Of a DNA stretch of 5,970 bases, positions 1 to 5,582 are shown piece after piece (the first letter of the stretch is position 1; each line of letters opens with the position of its first letter). The notes below the pieces were generated by a model that ran no database searches, was not told the DNA's origin, and saw only the letters and a list, made by a program, of their open reading frames with translations. The DNA lies in the NCBI GenBank assembly GCA_022709625.1, contig JAKLIL010000123.1, positions 1 to 5,970 of the forward strand, given 5' to 3'. Position numbers and translations under genes: made by a program. Source of the DNA: Verrucomicrobiota bacterium. Lineage in GTDB: Bacteria > Verrucomicrobiota > Kiritimatiellia > CAIQIC01 > Lenti-01.

Positions 1-1
1 C

Positions 2-1717
2 GGGTGCCGCGTGGCCGCCGCCTATCCCGGCACGCCCTCCACCGAGATCCTGGAGCATGTGGCCGAATTCAAGGGCGCCATCGACTGCGAGTGGTCGGTC
101 AACGAGAAGGTCGCCATGGAAATCGGCGTGGGCGCCTCCCTCGCCGGCGTCCGCGCGCTCGTCGCCATGAAGCACGTCGGGCTCAACGTGGCCATGGACC
201 CGCTGATGACTTTCACCTACGTCGGCGCTAGCGGCGGCATGGTGATCGTCAACGCCGACGATCCCAGCATGCATTCCTCCCAGAACGAGCAGGACAACCG
301 TTCGCTCGCGAAATTCGCCAAGTGCCTGCTGTTCGAGCCGGCCGATTCGCAGGAAGCCTACGACATGGTGGTCGCCGGTTTCGAGCTGAGCGAAAAATTC
401 CAGGTGCCCGTCATCGTCCGCACGACGACCCGCACGGCGCACACCTCCGGCATCGTGGACGTCGGCTCCGGCGAGCGCGGCGAAGTTCCAGGCATCCCCC
501 ACGTCAAGGACGCCCGCCGCAATGTCGCCATGCCCGCGAACGGCCGCCTGATGCGCTTCGCCGTCGAAAAGCGCTCGGCCGCCCTGCGCGAACTGGCGGA
601 AACCACCCCCTTCAACCGCGCCGAATCCGGCACCGGCGATCTGGGGTTCGTCGCCTCGGGCGTGGCCTACCAATACGTGAAGGAAGTCTTCCCCGAGGCG
701 CCGGTCTTCAAGGTCGGACTCTCCCAGCCACCGCCCATCGAGAGGATCCGCGCCTTCGCGGCCGGCACGAAACGGCTGGTCGTCGTCGAGGAATCCGACC
801 CCGTGCTGGCCGAGCAGATCCGGGCCGCGGGAATTCCCGTGTACGAACCCAAGACCGAACTGCGCATGATGGAACTCAACCCGACGCGGCTGGCGGCCTT
901 GCGCGCGGAACTATTGGGCACGCCCGCGCCGGAAGCCCCCAAGCCCGAAGCCGGCATTCCCGTGCGCCCGCCGGTGCTGTGTTCCGGCTGCTCGCACCGC
1001 GGCCCGTTCCATATCCTGTCCAAGCTCAAGGCCACGGTCTGCGGCGACATCGGCTGCTACACGCTGGGCGCGGCCCCGCCGCTGGCCGCCATGGACACCT
1101 GCATCTGCATGGGCGCCGCCATCGGCGCGGCCATCGGCATGCGCAAGGCCGGGCTGCCGAACCAGCGCATTGCGGCCGTGCTGGGCGACTCTACCTTCTT
1201 CCACTCCGGCATGACCGGCCTGCTCGACGTGGCCTACAACAAGATTCCAATCACCGTCCTGGTGTTCGACAACCGCATCACGGCGATGACCGGCCACCAG
1301 GAAAATCCCGGCAGCGGCCACACCCTGCTCGGCGAAATCTCCACCCAGGTCCGCGTGGCGGATGTCGCCCGCGCCTTCGGGATCCAACGCGTCCACGAGG
1401 TCGAGCCCTACGATCTGACCAACCTCGAAAAGGTCTTCGTCGAATGCCTCGACAGCGGCGAACCCGCGGTCGTCGTCGTGCGCGGCCCCTGCGTGCTCCA
1501 CGAAAAGTGGGCGGGCATATTCATCAACGAGGTCGATGCCGCCAAATGCACCGCCTGCGGCGCGTGCTTCCGCATCGGCTGCCCCGCCATCGTGCGCGGC
1601 GCAGCCAAGGACCCCGACGGCAAGCGCTACAAGTCCCGCATCGATCCCCAATTCTGCACGGGCTGCAACCTCTGCGCGCAGGTCTGCAAGTTCGACGCCA
1701 TCTCCCCCGCCAAGTGA
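2..1717 (+). CDS. iorA: Indolepyruvate:ferredoxin oxidoreductase, alpha subunit (5'-partial)
   Basis: Large subunit of the cytoplasmic enzyme that oxidatively decarboxylates indolepyruvate and other aryl pyruvates to acyl-CoA plus CO2, reducing ferredoxin; it acts in anaerobic aromatic amino acid breakdown. About 571 residues are visible. The frame is open to the left edge and already inside the conserved AAYPGTPSTEI segment, so the true start lies upstream and roughly 20-40 residues are missing; the GTG at 11 is not a real start. In order I see the pyrimidine-binding domain with the NADDPSMHSSQNEQD stretch (about 253-297), the CSGCSHRGPFH and GDIGCYTLG motifs (983-1071), and the thiamine-diphosphate binding GDSTFFHSG...FDN region (1184-1272). 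A C-terminal ferredoxin-like domain carries two [4Fe-4S] motifs: CX2CX2CX4CP (1547-1585) and CX2CX2CX3C (1655-1687). The last cysteine of the second motif is followed by Lys rather than the more usual Pro. iorB follows after 10 bases, so the pair is surely co-transcribed. Identification is secure from motifs and partner. Confidence 0.95.
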   Translation, partial: GCRVAAAYPGTPSTEILEHVAEFKGAIDCEWSVNEKVAMEIGVGASLAGVRALVAMKHVGLNVAMDPLMTFTYVGASGGMVIVNADDPSMHSSQNEQDNRSLAKFAKCLLFEPADSQEAYDMVVAGFELSEKFQVPVIVRTTTRTAHTSGIVDVGSGERGEVPGIPHVKDARRNVAMPANGRLMRFAVEKRSAALRELAETTPFNRAESGTGDLGFVASGVAYQYVKEVFPEAPVFKVGLSQPPPIERIRAFAAGTKRLVVVEESDPVLAEQIRAAGIPVYEPKTELRMMELNPTRLAALRAELLGTPAPEAPKPEAGIPVRPPVLCSGCSHRGPFHILSKLKATVCGDIGCYTLGAAPPLAAMDTCICMGAAIGAAIGMRKAGLPNQRIAAVLGDSTFFHSGMTGLLDVAYNKIPITVLVFDNRITAMTGHQENPGSGHTLLGEISTQVRVADVARAFGIQRVHEVEPYDLTNLEKVFVECLDSGEPAVVVVRGPCVLHEKWAGIFINEVDAAKCTACGACFRIGCPAIVRGAAKDPDGKRYKSRIDPQFCTGCNLCAQVCKFDAISPAK

Positions 1718-1720
1718 GGA
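1716..1720 (+). promoter_or_regulatory. Ribosome binding site of iorB, overlapping the iorA stop
   Basis: GAGGA lies 7 bases before the ATG at 1728 and overlaps the TGA stop of iorA (1715-1717). This fixes the iorB start at 1728 rather than at ATG-type codons further upstream in the same frame (such as 1536), which lie inside iorA. The arrangement suggests translational coupling of the two subunits. Confidence 0.8.
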
Positions 1721-1727
1721 ACCCGCG

Positions 1728-2318
1728 ATGACCACCTCCCTCGACCGCATCTTCAACGTGTCCCTCGTCGGCGTCGGCGGGCAGGGCATCCTGCTCACCT
1801 CCGACGTCCTCGCGCTGGCGGCCATGCACGCCGGGCTCGACGTCAAGAAGTCGGAAATCCACGGCATGTCGCAGCGCGGCGGCTCGGTGATCAGCCAGGT
1901 CCGCTTTGGCACCCAGGTCTTTTCGCCGATCGTCCCCGACGGCCAGTCCGACGTACTCGTGTCGTTCGAGCGTACGGAAGCCCTGCGCTGGGCCCATCTC
2001 GCCAAGCCCGACGCGAAGATCCTGGTCAACGACATGGATCGCATTCCCATCACGGTTTCCAGCGGTTTGCAGCCCCCCGTGCAGGACATGGACAAGCGCC
2101 TCGCCGCCTATCCGGGCCTGAGGCTGATCGACGCCAATCCGCTCGCGATCCAGGCCGGCAACCTGCGCGCGGCAAACATTGTGCTGCTCGGCGCGCTGTC
2201 CGCGTTCGTGCCTTTCGGCGAAGAGCATTGGCAATCCGCATTGCGCGAGCGCATTCCCGCCAAGCTGCTCGAGGTCAACCTCCGCGCCTTCGCCGCCGGC
2301 CGCGCCGCCGCACGCTGA
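1728..2318 (+). CDS. iorB: Indolepyruvate:ferredoxin oxidoreductase, beta subunit
   Basis: Small subunit of the same oxidoreductase as the gene before it; it belongs to the pyruvate/2-ketoacid:ferredoxin oxidoreductase gamma-type family. It is 196 residues, the usual size for IorB (about 190-210). Residues 12-25 hold the glycine-rich family signature GVGGQGILL. Residues around 41-60 hold KKSEIHGMSQRGGSVISQVR, the conserved Ser-Gln-Arg-Gly-Gly segment typical of gamma-type subunits. The C-terminal third contains the ANIVLLGAL segment also typical of IorB. It has no cysteine cluster of its own, as expected, because the Fe-S clusters are on IorA. The gene starts 10 bases after the iorA stop with a GAGGA ribosome binding site. 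The C-terminus ends in an alanine/arginine-rich stretch without recognisable motif. Confidence 0.95.
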   Translation: MTTSLDRIFNVSLVGVGGQGILLTSDVLALAAMHAGLDVKKSEIHGMSQRGGSVISQVRFGTQVFSPIVPDGQSDVLVSFERTEALRWAHLAKPDAKILVNDMDRIPITVSSGLQPPVQDMDKRLAAYPGLRLIDANPLAIQAGNLRAANIVLLGALSAFVPFGEEHWQSALRERIPAKLLEVNLRAFAAGRAAAR

Positions 2319-2327
2319 TCGCCGCGC

Positions 2328-2356
2328 TGGACAACCCGACGCCGATGCCGTAGTGT
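2328..2356 (+). promoter_or_regulatory. Candidate sigma-70-type promoter for the helicase gene
   Basis: TGGACA (2328-2333, 5 of 6 to TTGACA), a 17-base spacer, and TAGTGT (2351-2356, T, A and final T conserved). It sits 10 bases after the iorB stop and would start transcription near 2363, giving a leader of about 130 bases before the helicase ATG. The ideal spacing is the main support. The -10 match is weak, so this is a candidate only. Confidence 0.4.
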
Positions 2357-2402
2357 CCGCCCTCCGTTGCGCACAAGACGCGACGAGCCGCCCGCGGATT
2401 CC

Positions 2403-2440
2403 CGGACAGGAAACGAATGGACGGCGTGGTTTCCGGACCG
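2403..2440 (+). other. Hairpin in the helicase leader / downstream of iorB
   Basis: Arms 2403-2414 (CGGACAGGAAAC) and 2429-2440 (GTTTCCGGACCG) pair at 10 of 12 positions, with an uninterrupted inner six-pair stem and a 14-base loop. No T-run follows, so it is not a classical rho-independent terminator. It lies in the presumed 5' leader of the helicase gene and covers an in-frame ATG (2417) with its own AGGA (2408-2411). It could be a leader control structure, an iorB 3' end, or chance in GC-rich DNA. Confidence 0.35.
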
Positions 2441-2478
2441 ATGGCGTCGCGAACAACCACTTTCCGCCATTCGCCACC

Positions 2479-2484
2479 AGGAGA
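2479..2484 (+). promoter_or_regulatory. Ribosome binding site that sets the helicase start
   Basis: AGGAGA lies 7 bases before the ATG at 2492. The resulting N-terminus, MSFQSLGL, matches the standard start of RhlE helicases. This favours 2492 over the in-frame ATG at 2417, which would add 25 residues of no recognisable domain. Confidence 0.8.
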
Positions 2485-2491
2485 TCCCCCC

Positions 2492-3763
2492 ATGAGCTTC
2501 CAATCGCTGGGCCTCGACCCGCGCCTGCTGCAAAACGTCGCCAAGCAAGGCTACGCCGTCACCACCCCCATCCAGAAGAAGGCCATTCCGGCCATTCTGG
2601 AAGGGCGCGACGTCGTGGGCTTGGCCCAGACCGGCACCGGCAAGACCGCCGCGTTCGTCCTGCCCCTGCTCCACCGCCTGATGTCCGGCCCGCGCCACCA
2701 GTTGCGCGCGCTGATCGTCGGCCCCACGCGCGAGTTGGCCGAGCAGACGAAGGACGTCGTCGCCAAGCTGGGCGAGCACGTGGGCCTGCGCAGCGTGACC
2801 ATCTACGGCGGCGTGGGCCAGCAACCGCAAATCAACGGCGTCCGCCAGGGTGCGGAATTCGCGATCGCCTGCCCCGGCCGCCTGCTGGATCTGCTCGGCC
2901 AAGGCAAATTCAACCTCAACCACGTCGAATGCCTCGTGCTCGACGAAGCTGACCGCATGTTCGACATGGGTTTCCTGCCGGACATCCGCAAGATCCTCCA
3001 GCGCCTGCCGCCGAAGCGCCAGATCCTGCTGTTTTCCGCGACCATGCCGGCGGAAATCCGCGCGCTGGTCCACGAGATCCTGCGCGATCCCGTCACCGTC
3101 CAGATCGCCCATTGCAAGCCGGCGGAGACGGTCGAACATGCGCTGTATCCCGTCGAACAGCCCCAAAAGACCGCGATGCTGATGGCGCTCCTGAAAAAGA
3201 CCGGCGACGGCTCCGTGCTGGTGTTCACGCGCACGAAGCACCGCGCCAAGCGCCTCGCCGCGCAGCTCGCCGCCGCCGGCCACCGCGCCGCCAGCCTACA
3301 GGGCAACCTGTCCCAGCGCCAGCGGCAGGCCGCCCTCGACGGCTTCAAATCCGGCCAGCACCAGATCCTGGTCGCCACCGATCTCGCCGCCCGCGGCATC
3401 GACGTCGCGGACATCACCCACGTCATCAATGTCGACATGCCCGCCACGGTCGACGACTACACGCACCGGATCGGCCGCACCGGCCGCGCGGCCAAAACCG
3501 GCGATGCCTTCACATTCACGACCCGCGAAGACGAAAGCGCGGTGCGCGCCATCGAGCGCGTGCTCGGCTTCAAGATCGAACGCCGCCGCCTGGAAGGCTT
3601 CGATTACTCCGCCGCTCCGGCAGCGCAGGCGCCCGCACACCCGCGCCGGCCCCATGCCGGCCCCAAGCCGGGCGGAAAACCCGGCGGCCATCCGGGCGGC
3701 GCCGGCCGCAAGCCACATCCGGGCGGCATTCGCTCCTTCGGCAAGCGCCGTTTCTCGCGCTGA
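2492..3763 (+). CDS. rhlE: DEAD-box ATP-dependent RNA helicase, RhlE type
   Basis: Cytoplasmic ATP-dependent RNA helicase; the family remodels RNA duplexes in ribosome assembly, mRNA decay and cold adaptation. It is 423 residues and all core motifs are present in order: Q motif (GYAVTTPIQ, 20-28), Walker A AQTGTGKT (45-52), PTRELAEQ (78-85), GG (106-107), CPGR (127-130), DEAD (151-154), SAT (182-184), VLVFTRTK (242-249), ATDLAARGIDV (295-305) and HRIGRTGR (325-332). The N-terminus MSFQSLGLDP is characteristic of the RhlE subgroup. After the helicase core there is a basic, Pro/Gly-rich tail (about 375-423) with repeated PGG units, ending FGKRRFSR, probably a disordered RNA-binding extension. 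The one unusual motif residue is Cys in CPGR, where most relatives have TPGR. The gene stands alone on the + strand, separated from iorB by 173 bases with a possible promoter, and converges on the hsp20 operon. A RhlE-like assignment is firm; the exact RNA target is unknown. Confidence 0.95.
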   Translation: MSFQSLGLDPRLLQNVAKQGYAVTTPIQKKAIPAILEGRDVVGLAQTGTGKTAAFVLPLLHRLMSGPRHQLRALIVGPTRELAEQTKDVVAKLGEHVGLRSVTIYGGVGQQPQINGVRQGAEFAIACPGRLLDLLGQGKFNLNHVECLVLDEADRMFDMGFLPDIRKILQRLPPKRQILLFSATMPAEIRALVHEILRDPVTVQIAHCKPAETVEHALYPVEQPQKTAMLMALLKKTGDGSVLVFTRTKHRAKRLAAQLAAAGHRAASLQGNLSQRQRQAALDGFKSGQHQILVATDLAARGIDVADITHVINVDMPATVDDYTHRIGRTGRAAKTGDAFTFTTREDESAVRAIERVLGFKIERRRLEGFDYSAAPAAQAPAHPRRPHAGPKPGGKPGGHPGGAGRKPHPGGIRSFGKRRFSR

Positions 3764-3792
3764 TCATTTTCCCGCGGCGCAAACAAGCCTCC

Positions 3793-3820
3793 CCCGGTCT
3801 TGCCCCATGGGCAGATCGGG
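3793..3820 (+). terminator. Possible terminator hairpin of the helicase gene
   Basis: CCCGGTCTTGCCC (3793-3805) pairs with GGGCAGATCGGG (3809-3820): 12 pairs including one G-U, one bulged T and a 3-base loop, located 30 bases after the helicase stop. No T-run follows on the + strand, so termination here would be intrinsic only in a loose sense, or the hairpin may instead act as a 3' stabiliser. Confidence 0.4.
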
Positions 3821-3825
3821 CCGGC

Positions 3826-3856
3826 AAAAAGGCCGGGGAGCGCAAACTTCCCGGCC
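3826..3856 (-). terminator. Rho-independent terminator of the hsp20 operon
   Basis: Read on the minus strand, a stem of GGCCGGGAA with TCCCCGGCC (9 pairs, one G-U; + strand arms 3831-3839 and 3848-3856) encloses an 8-base loop. It is followed directly by TTTTT (+ strand A-run 3826-3830). It begins 12 bases after the stop codon of the last hsp20 gene. Strong GC-rich stem plus T-run is the classical intrinsic terminator layout. Confidence 0.85.
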
Positions 3857-3868
3857 CGTCGGGACGGA

Positions 3869-4375
3869 TTATTCCGCCTGGATCGGTACGGTTTTCCGCC
3901 GGGCATGCTCTTCCGGGCGTTTCGGCGCGGTAAAGGTCAGCACGCCTTTCTTGAACTGAGCTTTGGCCTTTCCGGCGTCCACGCCCGCCGGCAATTCGAT
4001 GATGCGGTGGAACGACCCGTAGGATTGTTCGCGCCGGAACCAATTCTTGCCCTTCTCCTCCTGCTCGCTCTTCTTCTCGCCGCGGAGAACCAGCATGTCG
4101 TCCTGCAGCTCCACGGAGATGTCCTTTTCGTCCATCCCCGGCAGCTCGGCCGACACCTTGACCTCCGCGTCCGTCTCGGAGATGTCCACGCGCGGCGTGA
4201 ACGCCGCGGGCGCCCAAGCGGGTTCGCCGCCGCGCTCGGCCAACGGGGCTTCGCCGAAGAACTCGTCGAACAGGCGATTCATCTGCCGCTGGAAATTCCG
4301 GAAGGGATCCGCTTCTTCCCGCCGAATAGGCAGGGGCTTGCGTCCCATCCGAGGCACCAGGTGTTTCACGTTCAT
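3869..4375 (-). CDS. Small heat shock protein, Hsp20/alpha-crystallin family (third gene of operon)
   Basis: ATP-independent cytoplasmic holdase that binds unfolding proteins and keeps them refoldable. It has 168 residues. A basic N-terminal arm (1-57, with the segment DPFRNFQRQMNRLFDEFF at 23-40) is typical of the bacterial class whose members begin with a Met-Asn-x-(Lys/Arg) stretch and carry an MNRLFDEFF helix. The alpha-crystallin domain spans about 60-155, with PRVDISET at its start, ELPGMDEKDI (77-86) and the late-strand signature A-x3-x-GVL-x5-P at 139-151. The C-terminal tail has the V-P-I anchor (163-165) that docks in a neighbouring subunit during oligomer assembly. The start is set by AGGAGG (+ strand 4383-4388), 7 bases before the ATG. 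It follows the middle hsp20 gene after 25 bases and is followed by the intrinsic terminator. Heat or envelope stress control is expected for the family; no direct signal is visible next to this gene. Confidence 0.95.
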   Translation of the reverse strand: MNVKHLVPRMGRKPLPIRREEADPFRNFQRQMNRLFDEFFGEAPLAERGGEPAWAPAAFTPRVDISETDAEVKVSAELPGMDEKDISVELQDDMLVLRGEKKSEQEEKGKNWFRREQSYGSFHRIIELPAGVDAGKAKAQFKKGVLTFTAPKRPEEHARRKTVPIQAE

Positions 4376-4400
4376 GTTCTCGCCTCCTTTCCCGAACCGA

Positions 4401-4784
4401 CTAGCTGTTGATCTGGATTTTGCGGGCCTTGACTTCTTCTTTCTTTGGAATCGCGACGGTCAACACGCCGTTCTTGACGCGCGCGTGGATTCGTTCCGGA
4501 TCGATCTGGTCCGGCAAGGCGAAATCCCGCCGGTAGCGGCCGCGACCGAATTCCTGGCCGAGCAACTCGTAGCCTTGCGGCTTGTCCGCCTGGCTCCAGC
4601 CTTCGATCGTCAACACGCCGTTCTGGACGGTCGCTTCCACCGATTTATCATCGGAGCCGGGCAGGTCCGCCACGACCGTAAACTGGTTGGCGTCCTCGCG
4701 GATATCCACGCGGGGGATGTAGACCGGTTCGCTCTGCGGCGTCTGCGCCGGCGGTTCTTTCTGGATGGCTTTCGTTTCGCTCAT
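4401..4784 (-). CDS. Small heat shock protein, Hsp20/alpha-crystallin family (second gene of operon)
   Basis: Second holdase chaperone of the operon, 127 residues, the shortest of the three. The N-terminal arm is only about 20 residues, hydrophilic and Pro/Gln-rich, so the protein is almost entirely an alpha-crystallin domain (about 21-117). This starts VYIPRVDIRED and carries VVADLPGSDDKSVE (37-50) and the late-strand signature ARVKNGVLTVAIP (101-113). The C-terminus RKIQINS contains an I-Q-I anchor (123-125). The GYELLGQEFGRGRYRRDF segment (71-88) is typical of a distinct bacterial Hsp20 subclass, different from those of both neighbours. AAGGAG (+ strand 4792-4797) lies 7 bases before the ATG. 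It is spaced 19 bases from the upstream gene and 25 from the downstream one, so it is an operon member. A very short arm usually goes with smaller oligomers, and mixed oligomers with its neighbours are possible; both are inferences. Confidence 0.93.
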   Translation of the reverse strand: MSETKAIQKEPPAQTPQSEPVYIPRVDIREDANQFTVVADLPGSDDKSVEATVQNGVLTIEGWSQADKPQGYELLGQEFGRGRYRRDFALPDQIDPERIHARVKNGVLTVAIPKKEEVKARKIQINS

Positions 4785-4803
4785 GGGCAGGCTCCTTCCT
4801 GGC

Positions 4804-5259
4804 TTACGCGGTTTCGATGGCGATCTTGCGGGGCTTGTCTTCCTCGGACTTCGGGATGGAGATCCGGAGGATGCCGCTCTTGAACGAGGCCTTCACCGCC
4901 GCGGCATTGGCGCGAAACGGCAACTGGAGCGTGCGCAGGAACTCTCCGGCAGGACGCTCCCGCCGCAACGCGGTCGCCTCCGCTCCGGGAGCCTCGGCGT
5001 TGACCTTGCCCCGCAACGTCAATTCATCGCCATCCACCGCAATCTCGACGTCCTTTGGTTCGACGCCGGGCATTTCGGCATCCACCACCAGGCCTTCCGC
5101 GGACGACCACACGTTGAGCGGGGGGTAGGCCGCGCGGGAACGCGGCTCGAAACGGCTCGCCGCCTCGCCCGTCAACAGTTCGTTCATGTTCGCCTGCAGC
5201 GATTCGAGTTCGTCGAATATCGTCCAGGGATTCCTCGGTCCAATCATTAGTTCCAACAT
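4804..5259 (-). CDS. Small heat shock protein, Hsp20/alpha-crystallin family (first gene of operon)
   Basis: First holdase chaperone of the operon, 151 residues from the chosen ATG. An N-terminal arm (1-45) contains the segment NPWTIFDELESLQANMNELL, an amphipathic stretch common in bacterial class A-like Hsp20. The alpha-crystallin domain (about 46-140) has YPPLNVWSS at its start, AEMPGVEPKDVEIAV (61-75) and the signature ASFKSGILRISIP (124-136). The C-terminus carries an I-A-I anchor (146-148). The start at 5259 is preceded by AAAGGAG (+ strand 5269-5275) at 9 bases. An in-frame ATG at 5328 would add 23 residues that are unlike any Hsp20 arm, has no good ribosome binding site, and lies upstream of the candidate transcription start. 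The gene leads the operon and follows the AT-rich control region. Its sequence differs clearly from the other two, so the three are old paralogues, not a recent duplication. Confidence 0.94.
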   Translation of the reverse strand: MLELMIGPRNPWTIFDELESLQANMNELLTGEAASRFEPRSRAAYPPLNVWSSAEGLVVDAEMPGVEPKDVEIAVDGDELTLRGKVNAEAPGAEATALRRERPAGEFLRTLQLPFRANAAAVKASFKSGILRISIPKSEEDKPRKIAIETA

Positions 5260-5268
5260 GATCCTGAA

Positions 5269-5275
5269 CTCCTTT
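5269..5275 (-). promoter_or_regulatory. Ribosome binding site that sets the start of the first hsp20 gene
   Basis: AAAGGAG on the minus strand lies 9 bases before the ATG at 5259. It supports this start over the in-frame ATG at 5328. I see no four-U run or complementary strand nearby that would clearly mask it as an RNA thermometer. Confidence 0.75.
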
Positions 5276-5314
5276 CCCGTTAATTTATTCACCTGATCTC
5301 TACATATAGTCAGC

Positions 5315-5344
5315 ATTGTACATGCCAACTAATTAACATGTCAG
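5315..5344 (-). promoter_or_regulatory. Candidate sigma-70-type promoter of the hsp20 operon (proximal)
   Basis: On the minus strand: CTGACA (+ 5339-5344, 5 of 6 to TTGACA), an 18-base AT-rich spacer, and TACAAT (+ 5315-5320, 5 of 6 to TATAAT). Transcription would start near 5308, giving a leader of about 50 bases. No sigma-32-type CTTGAA / CCCCAT pair was seen. AT-rich DNA produces such matches by chance, so confidence is moderate. Confidence 0.45.
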
Positions 5345-5348
5345 AGAA

Positions 5349-5377
5349 ACGAGTGGCATCAACATGTAACCACTTGT
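5349..5377. promoter_or_regulatory. Inverted repeat, candidate operator upstream of the hsp20 promoter
   Basis: ACGAGTGG (5349-5356) and CCACTTGT (5370-5377) are complementary at 7 of 8 positions (the eighth is G-T), separated by 13 bases containing the palindrome ACATGT. It would be centred about 55 bases upstream of the proposed transcription start, next to the -35 element. It does not match CIRCE (TTAGCACTC-N9-GAGTGCTAA) or the HspR HAIR box. Its role as a binding site is inference from symmetry and position. Confidence 0.35.
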
Positions 5378-5399
5378 TGTATAGACTAATATAACTATA

Positions 5400-5427
5400 T
5401 TTATAATGCAGTCATCATTCGTTCCAA
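5400..5427 (-). promoter_or_regulatory. Candidate distal promoter of the hsp20 operon
   Basis: On the minus strand: TTGGAA (+ 5422-5427, 4 of 6), a 16-base spacer, and TATAAA (+ 5400-5405, 5 of 6). It points toward the hsp20 operon and would give a leader of about 130 bases. It is weaker than the proximal candidate, and one of the two may be chance. Confidence 0.25.
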
Positions 5428-5582
5428 TTATATATATGAGCCAATATGTCTATATTACATCGAAATACAAGTGTCATTCTGTCTCTTTTTGTGGCTATTT
5501 TATCCCTTGAAGGCGAGTCAACACAGATGTAGTTTGCTCCCGCCTTGGAACCAGGAGTCGGCCCGTATTATTCGGCACGATG

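Larger units (their letters stand above)
5281..5520. other. AT-rich non-coding region upstream of the hsp20 operon
   Basis: G+C by hand count is 79 of 240 (about 33%), against roughly twice that in the flanking genes. The edges are abrupt: GC-rich coding sequence ends at 5260 and returns near 5510. No credible gene is present on either strand. It holds candidate promoters for the hsp20 operon, a dyad at 5349-5377, repeated ACATGT palindromes (5336-5341, 5362-5367), and A/T tracts such as 5428-5437. The rest, up to the stop of the surface-type gene at 5583, shows no strong terminator and nothing else recognisable. Confidence 0.8.

Noticed and set aside
322..1731. 469-residue frame on the + strand inside iorA
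   Set aside because: Arg/Pro-rich out-of-frame translation of iorA, which carries all the conserved motifs in the other frame.
911..2095. 394-residue open frame on the minus strand across iorA and iorB
   Set aside because: It is antisense to two well-identified genes, has low-complexity Ala/Gly/Asp composition, no recognisable domain and no ribosome binding site. High-GC genes commonly give such open antisense frames.
2108..3283. 391-residue open frame on the minus strand across iorB and the helicase
   Set aside because: It is a shadow of the helicase and iorB, spans an intergenic region, and shows no domain or conserved motif.
4047..5250. Two + strand frames (4047-4883 and 4765-5250) opposite the hsp20 genes
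   Set aside because: Both are antisense to three clear Hsp20 genes with proper ribosome binding sites; their translations show no family likeness.
5260..5310. RNA thermometer (ROSE or four-U type) in the hsp20 leader
   Set aside because: These are common in front of hsp20 genes, but I found no U-run or complementary segment convincingly pairing with AAAGGAG. A folding calculation on the mapped leader would decide.
5260..5328. Longer N-terminus for the first hsp20 gene starting at 5328
   Set aside because: The added 23 residues (beginning MACTMLTICRD) do not look like an Hsp20 arm, the strong AAAGGAG sits directly in front of the 5259 ATG, and the candidate transcription start lies inside the extension.
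5281..5520. CIRCE, HspR HAIR or sigma-32 promoter in the AT-rich region
   Set aside because: No adequate match to TTAGCACTC-N9-GAGTGCTAA, to CTTGAGT-N7-ACTCAAG, or to a CTTGAA / CCCCAT pair was seen on either strand.
5537..5557. Terminator hairpin for the surface-type gene
   Set aside because: The minus strand gives only a 6-pair stem (CTCCTG with CGGGAG, one G-U) with a 9-base loop and no T-run after it, too weak to call.
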